Source of the DNA: a virus | Direction: 5' to 3' (one strand) | IMG/VR virus record: IMGVR_UViG_3300036715_000232 | Span: 1-53,568 of that record | Length of the DNA stretch: 53,568 nt | Made by a program: the position numbers and the translations under genes | Shown here: in pieces, positions 16,545 through 25,737 of the stretch | How the letters are laid out: each line of letters opens with the position of its first letter | Position numbering within the stretch: the stretch's first letter is position 1 | Notes under the pieces: model-generated | Told to the model about the DNA's origin: nothing | Databases searched by the model: none | The model's input: only the letters and a program-made list of their open reading frames with translations

Positions 16545-17720
16545 TTAAGGAATCAGCGTGCTAGTTGATGAAGTAGTAGGCCATACAGTGGTAGTAGTTG
16601 ATGTAGTAGTTATACATGCATTATCATCAAGAACAGTACCAAGAGCAGCTTCTAAAACAACCTGAATAGCAGCAGATATACCACTAACAGTAGCATTAGG
16701 AGCAGCAACGATCACCATGCTATCTTCCATGATATAATCACCCCATTGATAAGCACTCTTATCATACTCATTAAATTTAATGTAATAAGTATCATAAGTG
16801 GTACCTGAGTTAACCCAGCTTTCAAAATTCTCGTTATAACCAACCATCCTGTAAAGATGCTTCAAATAACCAGCTTGATAGCTGTAGTAGTTTTTCTCTA
16901 ATTGTGCAATCTCTTCAGATGTACCAGTTGGATAGCTAGCACGTTGTGTAATTTCAGCAGTTGCAACAATATTACATTTGTCAGCAACAATGAAATCAGC
17001 AGTAGTAGCTGGACCAGAATAAACGAAAGTACGGAAGTACATTCTGTCATATTCAAAAGGGAATGCAGCAACATCACAAGGTTGACCATACTTAGTTAGA
17101 GGTTTACCAGAGATGCGAAGAATAGCATTATCATCATTACCAATTCTTTGGAATTGATAGAATGTGCTAAAGCTAATGTTGTCAGGGTTGTTACCTGGAG
17201 CACGTAGTTCAAGTTTGAAGATTAACTCATCAATCAAAGCAGGAACATCAGTGTTCTCACAAGGATCACCACCACAATCGCAGCAAGGAGCTTGAACTGT
17301 AACAGAGCGTGTGAAACCATTGAAATACAATGTGTCAATGTAACTAGAATGAGCACGAAGTGTAAGAGTGATGATATCACCACATTTCACTGTGAAATTA
17401 GTTACATCAGTTACTTGGTTTACAGGAGTAGGACAACCACTCACTTTGTACCATTCAGTAACATTAGATCTACAAGCACCACCTTCTACACATCCAGCAA
17501 TTTTGTCTGAACGTTTAGATCCTTGTAAATAAGTGTTTGTTCTACCTTGTGCAAGATAGAAATAAGGAGCATTTGCAATAGTGACATTTGTTGCAGCATA
17601 ATAATCATTCAGGAAAATCCCGAATTGACCAGCTGTAAGGTTCTGCGTAGAGACAGAGCTAGGTAAACTTGTTTGACCTACTGGCACCACGAAGAGGGTA
17701 GTTAATGAAAAATCAGCCAT
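16545..17720 (-). CDS. Abundant virion protein (auxiliary capsid / head fibre candidate)
   Basis: This is a 391-residue, beta-rich protein (FSLTTLFVVPVGQTSLP at the start) with a Cys-rich loop (CCDCGGDPCEN) in the middle. It has a Thr/Ser/Pro-rich C-terminal tail (ITTTSTTTTVWPTTSSTST) similar to the linkers in the fibre proteins. It uses more C-ending codons and CGT arginines than its neighbours, as the capsid gene does, which suggests high expression. Position downstream of the MCP cluster fits the auxiliary or decorating capsid protein of crAss-like virions. That name is inference. The Thr tail may be a surface-exposed, possibly modified, arm. Confidence 0.7.
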   Translation of the reverse strand: MADFSLTTLFVVPVGQTSLPSSVSTQNLTAGQFGIFLNDYYAATNVTIANAPYFYLAQGRTNTYLQGSKRSDKIAGCVEGGACRSNVTEWYKVSGCPTPVNQVTDVTNFTVKCGDIITLTLRAHSSYIDTLYFNGFTRSVTVQAPCCDCGGDPCENTDVPALIDELIFKLELRAPGNNPDNISFSTFYQFQRIGNDDNAILRISGKPLTKYGQPCDVAAFPFEYDRMYFRTFVYSGPATTADFIVADKCNIVATAEITQRASYPTGTSEEIAQLEKNYYSYQAGYLKHLYRMVGYNENFESWVNSGTTYDTYYIKFNEYDKSAYQWGDYIMEDSMVIVAAPNATVSGISAAIQVVLEAALGTVLDDNACITTTSTTTTVWPTTSSTSTLIP

Positions 17721-17747
17721 TTTTATTTATTTTAATTGTTAAAAAAC

Positions 17748-18479
17748 TTATTCATTTGTCTGTATTCTGTACTGAGCACTTTGAACAGCAGACGCATTTT
17801 CTGTGTACATTGCAAGATTTTGAACTGTTAGGTCTAGAAGTTCATCTTCCAGATATGTTTCTAATTCACAATCTTCATTGAATGATGGTTGACCATCAAG
17901 CATTATATATCCCACTTTATTTATGTACTTGGGATATCTCATATACATTATATTTATAGTTTTAGGAATAAATGTCCCATCTGTAAATATACTTATTTCA
18001 TCAGAGGATATGAAGTTAAAGGTTTCTTGGTATTCAAACGATGGTCTGTAATGTGTGTTGGTCAAACAGAATTGAAGATCACCATGTTTTGCAAGATCCC
18101 TATTAATCCAAATCTTTCTATCCTTACATCTTCCTTTATCAGCAATTACATAACTATCTACATAGAACATGTATGTTGGTACAAGAAGATGAATATTTGC
18201 TCTCCACTGATTTAATTCAGGATTCATTAGAGAAAGATCTAATGGTTGGTTATTATATGAAACCACCAAACTTTGAAGATCTTCATATCTCTTTTTAAAG
18301 GCATCAAGTCCTAATCCAGAGACAGTATTAATTCCATCAACCTTTTGTTTTATCAGCTTGATTTGAGCCTCATTGAGAGCTAAAATCTTATCTTCTAGTT
18401 GAATTTGCTGATGATCATTTGTTGATAGTTTATTTAGTTTCTGATCTATTTTATATAATAAACTATCTACAGGTATCAT
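17748..18479 (-). CDS. Neck / tail connector-region structural protein
   Basis: This is a 243-residue protein. The first 75 or so residues form an N-terminal helical stretch (SLLYKIDQKLNKLS, then QIQLEDKILALNEAQIKLI). A mixed beta region follows, including MYMRYPKYINKVGYI. The C-terminal helices (LEDELLDLTVQNLAMYTEN) resemble the end of head-completion / adaptor proteins, in which a beta region is followed by a C-terminal helix. Its ATG overlaps the stop of the upstream 322-residue gene (ATGA). It is probably a head-tail connector or tail ring protein. Confidence 0.65.
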   Translation of the reverse strand: MIPVDSLLYKIDQKLNKLSTNDHQQIQLEDKILALNEAQIKLIKQKVDGINTVSGLGLDAFKKRYEDLQSLVVSYNNQPLDLSLMNPELNQWRANIHLLVPTYMFYVDSYVIADKGRCKDRKIWINRDLAKHGDLQFCLTNTHYRPSFEYQETFNFISSDEISIFTDGTFIPKTINIMYMRYPKYINKVGYIMLDGQPSFNEDCELETYLEDELLDLTVQNLAMYTENASAVQSAQYRIQTNE

Positions 18480-19444
18480 ACAGAAGCAAGTTTTTTACTT
18501 TTCAGTTTTCCTTCCAATGTTAATAGTTGATCTTGATTATCATCATCAGCAAGGAACTTAATTAAATCATCCTCATCTTTAGCTATTTCAAATTCTCCTT
18601 CATAGATTTTGCCACTAGGCTTAGCTCTATATATGGAGTGTATAATTGCTTGTTTAACAAGGTCTTTAATATGGAGTAAGTTTTCTTTCATATCAGCAAA
18701 CCTATTGAACACTTCTACAGGACTTAATCCCTGGAATTTACCAGATTTCATCTCTGTTTGTTTCAACATGTTGTCCACTTGATTATAAACTGATTCTTCT
18801 TTAGTTTCATCAGTTACAGGAAGTCCTAGCAATCTAGCCACCTTCTTTCTTTTTTCAGGAGTCATTTGTTCAAACTTCATAATAGCTTTGTTAATAAGCT
18901 GTTTCTTTTTGAACATCACTGCATTCTCAATCTCATCATCTGCTACATAGAATTGTATATCAGCAGCATATTCACCACGCTCCCAAGCTTGATAGCTAGA
19001 AGCAATTGTTGGATGCACTCTAAGCCAGCAGAAAGCTAATTCCTGAAAAGGAACACTAAGATCGAAAAAGTTATCACCATCTAATAGTTTGACAGATTGC
19101 ACATGTGCAGTGTCTTCTGTTGAAGTGGAAAGTCCATAGTTCCAGAAAGCAGAACGAGGTCCTAAGTCAATACTTCCAAGTGCTAGTTCTAGTTTTTCTT
19201 TTAGAGCTGTTACACGTTCAACTTCCATTTCTTTTTCCAGAGGATCAGAAATCCTACGAATGTAAGAAGCATTTGGATCAAGTCCTGTTCTATAATGACC
19301 ATCCAATTCCTTGTAAGGATATTTGAATACTCCTGTACCAGGAATTCTTGTAAGTCCTCTTCTAGAAAGACCACCTTGCATTGTTTGCAATTGAGAGTTA
19401 TTGAACTCTCTTTTAATCGTTGAGATTTTACCTATCTTACCCAT
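18476..19444 (-). CDS. Structural protein encoded directly after the major capsid protein
   Basis: This is a 322-residue protein. The N-terminus is basic and Gly-rich (MQGGLSRRGLTRIPGTGVF). The middle is mixed, and the C-terminal two-thirds is helical and charged (EKRKKVARLLGLPV; PVEVFNRFADMKENLLHIKDL). The gene follows MCP after a 188-bp spacer containing a hairpin, and precedes the connector-type gene. Position and conservation suggest a head or neck component. The charged helices could equally be an internal head protein. No motif gives a more exact role. Confidence 0.62.
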   Translation of the reverse strand: MGKIGKISTIKREFNNSQLQTMQGGLSRRGLTRIPGTGVFKYPYKELDGHYRTGLDPNASYIRRISDPLEKEMEVERVTALKEKLELALGSIDLGPRSAFWNYGLSTSTEDTAHVQSVKLLDGDNFFDLSVPFQELAFCWLRVHPTIASSYQAWERGEYAADIQFYVADDEIENAVMFKKKQLINKAIMKFEQMTPEKRKKVARLLGLPVTDETKEESVYNQVDNMLKQTEMKSGKFQGLSPVEVFNRFADMKENLLHIKDLVKQAIIHSIYRAKPSGKIYEGEFEIAKDEDDLIKFLADDDNQDQLLTLEGKLKSKKLASV

Positions 19445-19556
19445 TATTTAGTTTATTTGGTTTAAAAAATTAACTTACCCATATGTAGTTATTGCAGAGT
19501 GGCACCATCGAAGATAAAGCAGATACACATATAATGTACCTCTTCACTCTGTATTT

Positions 19557-19600
19557 AAGAGGAGCTCCCTGTGGTGGGAATGTTTGGGGGAGCTCTTCTT
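19557..19600 (-). other. Stable hairpin downstream of the capsid gene
   Basis: AAGAGGAGCTCCC (19557-19569) and GGGAGCTCTTCTT (19588-19600) pair at 12 of 13 positions across an 18-nt loop. It sits in the 188-bp gap after the MCP stop. No U-run follows in either direction, so it is more likely an mRNA-end stabiliser, processing site or attenuator than a simple terminator. The rest of the gap shows nothing recognisable. A 74-codon frame at 19470-19694 is judged spurious. Confidence 0.6.
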
Positions 19601-19632
19601 GGTAGGTTGCATACAGCCTAAGCTGTATATTA

Positions 19633-21186
19633 TTAGAATTGTGGAATCTCCTCGATAAGAACTGTACGAGAAAGATCCTCGATGAATACATCACAACGGT
19701 CTTTCATCCAAATCTCATATCCTGGGAATTTGTTAGCACTTGACATACCCTGAGATTTAGCAAAACCTAAGTGGTGACGAGTACCATCAATATATCCCCA
19801 AGTCATAGAAGGAGCACCTTTCATACGTACTTCACGAATGTTATTAATCATTGAACCATCGCTCATAGGACTAACATCAAATACCATGAATACAGGTGTA
19901 GACTTCTTGTTCTGTCCAAACTCTAAATTAGATTGTGGAAGATCAAGTTCTTTCAAGTGAATAAGTTCAACACGACCAGTCTCACGTGTAACCATTGCAT
20001 CAAATGCAAAGTTGTAAGTGATATGTTGACCTTCTCCTTGCATGTAACGATTTCCAGAATCAGCCATGAAGGTAAGACCGCTGTTTAAAGCGTCATTCTT
20101 CAAAGCTTGTTGGAACACATCAAATCCAGCTTCATTAGTGTACATTTTCACTTTACGATCTTTAACATCCACCCTACGGTAGAAAAGATCACCAAACACA
20201 GAACGAATCAGGTTTGCAGAAAACTCACCACGATTATATTGTACTAAGTTACCATTGTTACGCATTCTGTGGTAAACACCAGCAGATGTACGCTTCAACT
20301 CTTGCTTAGAACCATTACTTTTAACAGTACCTGGTTTAGACCAAATCATACGTTTAACTTTCAACTCAAGCATTGATTTACGCATCCAGAACTCAATGAA
20401 TGGTTCCCATTTAACATCATTACGAGTTAAAGGAAGTTGGTTTCTACGCTGAGGAGCATATACCAATATATCCAAAGGTTTACCAGAAGCATCTCTCATC
20501 ATCTTATCATCAGCCCACTCAGTGATCTTGTGCTCATAACCATATGCAGAACCTAAAGATTCAAACATTGTGATTTGCTCACCTAAACGAGGAAGACCTA
20601 AAAGATCTTGATCAAATTCACCAATAGCAGCATCAACTAGTTCAAGTTCAATACCAACTTGTAAGAAGGTAGAACTAACGAAATCAACTGTTGGATTATC
20701 AGTCACCAAAGTGAATGAATACAACCAACCCATGTTCCAAGGAACTGGATCTTTGATAACGTAGAAACGAGGACCATATTGACGAGAACCTACAGAAACA
20801 ATAGCATTCTTAGAAAACTCATTAGTATCAATAACAAGAGAAAACTCTTGACCATCAATACCTGGTTTAGAAAGATCCATTGTTGATGTTGGAATGTCAA
20901 CAATTTTAGGGAATTTGTAAGGAACAGCTACTTGCCATTTCCAAGCATCACTATTATTATCAATGTAATAAGGTGTGCTTTTGTTAATCATGTCTAAGAA
21001 ATCATTGCTATACAATGAGCTCTGAGTGTAGAGACTAATGATTTTTTTATCATAGTCAGCAGGTTCAGTGCTGTGAAAGCTTTCTAGGTGATTAGAGTCT
21101 GTAAGTTTACCTACAGCACGCTTATCCATAGAAGCAACACGAGCATACGTGAAACCAGTTAAGCCTGGGATTGTTTGAATTGCCAT
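19633..21186 (-). CDS. Major capsid protein (HK97-fold, crAss-like)
   Basis: This is a 517-residue protein, close to the size of crAss-like major capsid proteins. It begins MAIQTIPGLTGFTYARVASM and contains a helical-then-beta pattern with conserved-looking segments YMQGEGQHITYNF and APSMTWGYIDGTRHH. The latter I associate with the capsid gene of this order. It follows the acidic scaffold-like gene and lies in the usual order terminase, portal, scaffold, capsid. Codon use is distinctive: arginine is often CGT and many codons end in C, unlike the AGA-rich neighbours. That is expected for the most abundant virion protein. Its upstream region is an A/T-rich leader of about 29 bp. Confidence 0.88.
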   Translation of the reverse strand: MAIQTIPGLTGFTYARVASMDKRAVGKLTDSNHLESFHSTEPADYDKKIISLYTQSSLYSNDFLDMINKSTPYYIDNNSDAWKWQVAVPYKFPKIVDIPTSTMDLSKPGIDGQEFSLVIDTNEFSKNAIVSVGSRQYGPRFYVIKDPVPWNMGWLYSFTLVTDNPTVDFVSSTFLQVGIELELVDAAIGEFDQDLLGLPRLGEQITMFESLGSAYGYEHKITEWADDKMMRDASGKPLDILVYAPQRRNQLPLTRNDVKWEPFIEFWMRKSMLELKVKRMIWSKPGTVKSNGSKQELKRTSAGVYHRMRNNGNLVQYNRGEFSANLIRSVFGDLFYRRVDVKDRKVKMYTNEAGFDVFQQALKNDALNSGLTFMADSGNRYMQGEGQHITYNFAFDAMVTRETGRVELIHLKELDLPQSNLEFGQNKKSTPVFMVFDVSPMSDGSMINNIREVRMKGAPSMTWGYIDGTRHHLGFAKSQGMSSANKFPGYEIWMKDRCDVFIEDLSRTVLIEEIPQF

Positions 21187-21215
21187 TTTTTATTCTTTTT
21201 TAAAAATTTAATTGA

Positions 21216-22502
21216 TTATAAAAACCAGGAAGATGAAGAAGACTTATTAGATCCTGATGATTTAACACCAGATTTTGTAACTTGTCTAGCCACCTCACTG
21301 AATAATTTATCTGACTTTTTAGATATGCCTGATTTCTGAATGGTAGATAGGGTTGGGTCTTTTTCAAGGATTTTCAAGAGCAGTCCCACCTTCACTTTCA
21401 TTTCATGATTCTCAGGTCTTTTTAGTTCCAGGATTGTTCTGTCAAAATCTGTTAAGGTTTCTCCAGAAGCTGTTTTATATTTATCCACTAGCAAGAAGTC
21501 CTGTAGCTCATTTGCTAATGTTGGATTGATGGGAATACCATCAAATTCCTTTCCTTTTAGTTTTTCCTGTAGAACAGACTGAACATTGCTTACATACATG
21601 TTACGAATGGCAGACTTTTGTTCTAGTTCTCTTTGTGAATTCTGTTCAAGTTGTTGTATCTTAACAGCCTCTTTTTTCACTAACACTTTATGATGCTTTT
21701 GAGCTACGCTCTCTAGATCACCATAGTTTTTCAATCTTTCTATTTCTGTATTTATATCTTCAGGCTCATATCCATTATCATTAAGAGCTTGTTTGATAAT
21801 AGCCATCTGATTAGTTTCATCTGATAAGTCCATTTCAGCAAAACTCTGTATACTATTAAATACACCAAAGTATTCTTTAGGATTAACACCCTTTACAAAT
21901 ATGGCTTCAAATGCTTGTTGATAGTCTTCACCAAATTGTCCTATGAAGTTTTGTACCACTTCAACAGCTCCCTTTTTCTTTTCCTCTTGAAATCTCTCAA
22001 GGAACTTTTCAGGACTGCTTATGTCTAAATCTTCTTCATCATCATTATCTCCTTTAGAGAACACTCCAAGTTTGAATAGGTCATTAGAAAGAGCTTTGAA
22101 CCTATTAGATTCAACTTGTTCTTCTGTAAGTTCTTCATCTTCCTCAGTGTTAGCTTCAGGAGCAACTTCTTTTGCAGGAGCAGCTTTATCTTTCTTTGCT
22201 ATAGGAGCAGGTGTTGCTTCTTCTTCCTCTTCTTCCTCATCATCTCCTAATAAAAAATCTTGTAAGCTTTTCTTAGCTTCAACATCTTCTTTAGCAGTGG
22301 ACTTTTCAGAACTCTTTGATTCTGAGGGAGTTACTTCTTTCACAATAGGTTCATCCTTAATTTCTTTTATGTCATCAGGATTACTAGTGGAGGTTTCTGG
22401 GGACATGAGATCACTAAGGAGCTCAGCATTTCCCATTCCCATTTCCATTGTATTCTCAATGGAGAAGTTTCCAAACGATGGACTATCTAAATTATCAGCC
22501 AT
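21216..22502 (-). CDS. Acidic scaffold-like protein
   Basis: This is a 428-residue protein. The first 150 residues are disordered and strongly acidic, with Ala/Pro/Lys tracts (EEEEEEATPAP, AAPAKEVAPEA). The remainder is helical, with coiled-coil character (KKEAVKIQQLEQNSQRELEQ). The C-terminus is Ser/Lys-rich (SSGSNKSSSSSWFL). Composition, length and the position immediately before the major capsid gene are typical of a capsid scaffold or internal assembly protein. No protease motif is visible. The gene is preceded by a 119-bp spacer that may hold a promoter. Confidence 0.7.
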   Translation of the reverse strand: MADNLDSPSFGNFSIENTMEMGMGNAELLSDLMSPETSTSNPDDIKEIKDEPIVKEVTPSESKSSEKSTAKEDVEAKKSLQDFLLGDDEEEEEEEATPAPIAKKDKAAPAKEVAPEANTEEDEELTEEQVESNRFKALSNDLFKLGVFSKGDNDDEEDLDISSPEKFLERFQEEKKKGAVEVVQNFIGQFGEDYQQAFEAIFVKGVNPKEYFGVFNSIQSFAEMDLSDETNQMAIIKQALNDNGYEPEDINTEIERLKNYGDLESVAQKHHKVLVKKEAVKIQQLEQNSQRELEQKSAIRNMYVSNVQSVLQEKLKGKEFDGIPINPTLANELQDFLLVDKYKTASGETLTDFDRTILELKRPENHEMKVKVGLLLKILEKDPTLSTIQKSGISKKSDKLFSEVARQVTKSGVKSSGSNKSSSSSWFL

Positions 22503-22621
22503 ATGTAGTTGTTTTACTTGGTTTTATGAATGTAAAAATATGATATACTGTGTTAATAACAAAGACTTAGATGGAGTATTTGGTCAAAATTCGTGATAAT
22601 ATAGCATTAACTTATTTTACT
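22503..22621 (-). promoter_or_regulatory. Spacer upstream of the scaffold/capsid genes, weak promoter candidate
   Basis: This is one of the few real gaps in the packaging/head block. On the leftward strand it reads TTTTG, 19 bases, then TCTTTG. The TTTG elements match the Bacteroidota promoter, but the TAnn part of the -7 box is degenerate. It would allow scaffold and capsid to be transcribed separately from terminase and portal. Support is weak. Confidence 0.3.
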
Positions 22622-23152
22622 CTAATCAAGTTTGTTTGAAATTACGTCATTTATTATTCTATAACTCCTTATTGGAGCCACATCAGTGAGTGTAACTTGC
22701 TGAATATCAACACCCCACTTTCTTGCTTCCACTCTTGCTTTCTTTGTAAGAGTGGCATCAAGATCTGGATCTGTACATTTTTCTGAAGGCAATGATGTAA
22801 TTACGTTTTTAATAATGCTGAGAGTCATATCTGATATAGCATCCTTAGCATCATACACTTCTAGTAGAAATGTCTTTATATCAGATATCTTATATTTAAT
22901 CACTCCCTTCACCACAATGTTCTGTTTATCAAGGGTATATAAAGACTGAGCTGGTAGACTGAGAGTGGTAACCACCACATGCTGTCTAATAACATCATCT
23001 ACAAAAGAAATCTTAAAATGTAGTCCTGGTTCTAACACCTTCTTAAACTTACCAAATCTAAGCAACACTCCTTTCTCATAGGAAGGTATCACTACCACTG
23101 GAAGGATGGTGTTAAACCATTCTATTATAAAGTCTATAAGTTTATCAAACAT
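22622..23152 (-). CDS. SPFH / band-7 (stomatin-prohibitin-like) protein
   Basis: This is a 176-residue protein. The N-terminus is hydrophobic (FIIEWFNTILPVVVIPSY), as in membrane-anchored SPFH proteins. The band-7 core follows: KGVLLRFGKFKKVLEPGLHFKI, then LPAQSLYTLDKQNIVVKGVIKYKI and the helical end KKARVEARKWGVDIQQVTLTDV. These are the standard stomatin/prohibitin blocks (V-x-R-x-G-K, E-P-G-L-H, T-x-D-x-x-x-V-x-V, W-G-V-x-I). The gene sits between portal and scaffold with a TAATG-type junction to portal. SPFH proteins oligomerise at membranes. A role in membrane-associated assembly or in shielding from host proteases is inference. Confidence 0.85.
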   Translation of the reverse strand: MFDKLIDFIIEWFNTILPVVVIPSYEKGVLLRFGKFKKVLEPGLHFKISFVDDVIRQHVVVTTLSLPAQSLYTLDKQNIVVKGVIKYKISDIKTFLLEVYDAKDAISDMTLSIIKNVITSLPSEKCTDPDLDATLTKKARVEARKWGVDIQQVTLTDVAPIRSYRIINDVISNKLD

Positions 23153-25737
23153 TATTTAGATTTTTTATTTCTACCCTTTGCATTCTCTTTTGCTACAGCT
23201 AGATCATTTGCCTGATTCTCTCTAGCCACTTGAAGCTTTTCTTTTTCAATAGCCATCTTATCAGCAGCTTGTTTATTCTTTGAATTTATCTCAGCTAGCT
23301 TTACTTCATAATCTTTTGCAGCTCTCACTTGCTCATTTGCTAACTTGCTACTTTCTAATACATCAGGAACAGCATTTTTATTAACATCCTCACTCTCCAC
23401 CTTTCCAAATCCTGTAGCTTGTATAATGGCAATCTTCTCTTTAGATAGCCTATCAAGTTCTTTTTGATAGTCATCATGAGCTTGTTTCTCTTGAGCCATC
23501 TGAGCAGCTTGTTGTAATTGAGCTTGAGCTTGTTCAGATTGTTGTTGTTGCTGTTGTTGTTGCAATTGCATTTGTTGATCTTGCATTTGCTCTTGTCTTT
23601 CCTTAAGAGTTTTAAACACCTTTTTCATCTGTCTAACGCTCTTAGTGCTGTACAATTCAATGATGTCATATAAAGATCCACCATTCTGAATAACAGCCTG
23701 AGAAAGTCCTCTAATCTCCTGGAACATTTGATTATCTTCTGGTCTATTAGTGAGGAACACTTTGAGATCTCTAAATCTGAGGTCACTTCCATTCACTTGA
23801 ACAAAAGCTGATTCTCCTTCAGAAGTAATGTATGAAAGTGTGGATTGTGGTTTCTTGCTTTCTACATATAGGGCTGCATCAATGATTGCTTGATAGAGCT
23901 GACCCATTACATATTCATGAGCTACAAATAAAGGTTCTGTTTGAGAATAGGATTGTTGAATAGCAGCATTAGTTCCTGTTGCAGATTCTGAAGCTGTTAT
24001 AGATCCAAGTCTTTGTCTAGACATACCTACAAGTTCCCAACACTCATTCTTTAATTGTATAGCTAATTGATATCTAGATTGTATCTCCTGTGTACGTGTA
24101 AGATCTATATCCCTAAACTGATTAAATGAGCTAGGAGATTTTAGATTCTCTGGACTATCATCAATGAACATCACCCCTCTATTACGAGCTTCCATTTCCC
24201 AAACATCTAATGCATCTTGAGCATCACCATCTTTAGGAATAGGAATGTGTCTAATAGATGTGAGATACACCTTACCAACTTCCTTCTCAAGGAGCTTATA
24301 AAGCTGGTTCATACAGACATTATATAACACCTGAAAAGGTTTCATCATATCCACAAGACTCTTAGCTTCTGTATTCTTCACCTCATGTGTGAGTCCTATA
24401 ATAGGGCAATAGTTAAGTAGTCTGTATGGTTTAATATGGTAGATGTCTGGACCAATCTTAATACCCTGATACCATTCATTTATCCATCCCCATTCTAGAG
24501 ATTGTTGTGTAGGGATAGTTCCTGATTTGTAATTCTCATCCACCAATGTAGATTGTTCATTACCCACTTCATCCAGATATATAAGCTTGCCAATCTTTCT
24601 TTTAGAAATCCAATAGGCTCTCACCACAACATACTTATAACCAAATGAAGATACGTTTGATGTAAGTCCTAAGAAGTCTTTTAGTCCATCATTGTTCTCC
24701 TTCATTTCTGATTCTATAATCATACGTGTTTGAAGAACAAGAGGATCGAATGTATCATATTGTACAGAATCAATTCCAGGTATAGCATTAGGATTGCCTA
24801 GATTAGACTCCCTAACATTAATTAATCCATAATCCTGAAGTGAACTTCTTAAATGGTCAATCTCTTCCTTTGTAAGATCTGGAATAGATTCAATAATCTC
24901 TGATAGTTCCATCACCTGAACAGTTCCTGCAGCATATGCACCTATTGCTCTACCTGTAACATCAGAAGTGTACTTCCTATCTGGTGTTGTAAGGAACCAT
25001 GTATTCTTTGGGTTAGCCACCTCAATATTAAATCCAAGCTTAGAGTTGTCCTCATATATATGATAGAACTCTCTAGCTGAAATAAGAAGATCTCTGAATG
25101 CATCTTCTGATTTTTCTTTTAAATTAAACTCAGCCTTCTGACAGATAAGCACATGATTAGCCCATTTCTCAGCTACAGAAGTGTAACTATCAAGCTCATC
25201 TTTTACATTCTCCATAGTCATTTGCTGAACATCTTCATCAGATAGTTCTTCTCCTTGCATAGCAGCCTTCTCAACAATCTTTTTCTTAGCATTCTCCATT
25301 ACATATTGCTGTAGAATATCTGTCTTAAATTGTAGTTCTTCAGCCTTACTATCATCATCAAAAGCTTTCACTCTGAATGTGTCTGGTCTTTTAGATATCT
25401 CTCCTACAAGTTCATTAATAGGAGTGGTGATGATGGAATAATGTTTTACATAACTAGGAAGTTTAAGATCTATTGTAAGCATCTCTGTAAAACTTTTCAC
25501 CTGAGGTTCTTGGTAAAAATCTTCCATTCTTAAAATACCTTTGACAAGATCATAGTTTTTAACAAAGGTGTCTCTGTTCTTTACATACTCAGCATAAGCT
25601 TTGTTTGCAAAGTAGTCCATAGTATTCTTTATCCAACTCTCATCCATTTTCTCCTTCTCAGTTTTGAACTGATCAGGGAATATATTTAAATAAGCGTACC
25701 TGATGGTAGCATCTTTTGTATACCTTATAATTGCCAT
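23152..25737 (-). CDS. Portal protein
   Basis: This is an 861-residue protein, the large portal expected for crAss-like phages. It sits immediately after TerL (stop/start overlap at 25737). The N-terminal 600 or so residues are mixed alpha/beta with long helices (for example HEYVMGQLYQAIIDAALYVE). From about residue 705 the protein is an extended Gln-rich coiled coil (KTLKERQEQMQDQQ, then runs of Q) followed by Lys/Glu/Ala helices to the end. That tail would form the barrel or an internal extension of the dodecamer. The CAG/CAA-type Gln repeats in the DNA could vary in length. The call rests on size, position and architecture. Confidence 0.85.
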   Translation of the reverse strand: MAIIRYTKDATIRYAYLNIFPDQFKTEKEKMDESWIKNTMDYFANKAYAEYVKNRDTFVKNYDLVKGILRMEDFYQEPQVKSFTEMLTIDLKLPSYVKHYSIITTPINELVGEISKRPDTFRVKAFDDDSKAEELQFKTDILQQYVMENAKKKIVEKAAMQGEELSDEDVQQMTMENVKDELDSYTSVAEKWANHVLICQKAEFNLKEKSEDAFRDLLISAREFYHIYEDNSKLGFNIEVANPKNTWFLTTPDRKYTSDVTGRAIGAYAAGTVQVMELSEIIESIPDLTKEEIDHLRSSLQDYGLINVRESNLGNPNAIPGIDSVQYDTFDPLVLQTRMIIESEMKENNDGLKDFLGLTSNVSSFGYKYVVVRAYWISKRKIGKLIYLDEVGNEQSTLVDENYKSGTIPTQQSLEWGWINEWYQGIKIGPDIYHIKPYRLLNYCPIIGLTHEVKNTEAKSLVDMMKPFQVLYNVCMNQLYKLLEKEVGKVYLTSIRHIPIPKDGDAQDALDVWEMEARNRGVMFIDDSPENLKSPSSFNQFRDIDLTRTQEIQSRYQLAIQLKNECWELVGMSRQRLGSITASESATGTNAAIQQSYSQTEPLFVAHEYVMGQLYQAIIDAALYVESKKPQSTLSYITSEGESAFVQVNGSDLRFRDLKVFLTNRPEDNQMFQEIRGLSQAVIQNGGSLYDIIELYSTKSVRQMKKVFKTLKERQEQMQDQQMQLQQQQQQQQSEQAQAQLQQAAQMAQEKQAHDDYQKELDRLSKEKIAIIQATGFGKVESEDVNKNAVPDVLESSKLANEQVRAAKDYEVKLAEINSKNKQAADKMAIEKEKLQVARENQANDLAVAKENAKGRNKKSK

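Noticed and set aside
19470-19694. 74-codon leftward frame after the capsid gene
   Set aside because: It overlaps the 3' end of the capsid gene in another frame, runs through the stable hairpin and has no protein-like features.
22021-22596. 191-codon rightward frame opposite the scaffold gene
   Set aside because: Its Ser-rich product is the complement of the acidic Glu/Asp codons of the scaffold-like gene. It runs against the transcription direction.
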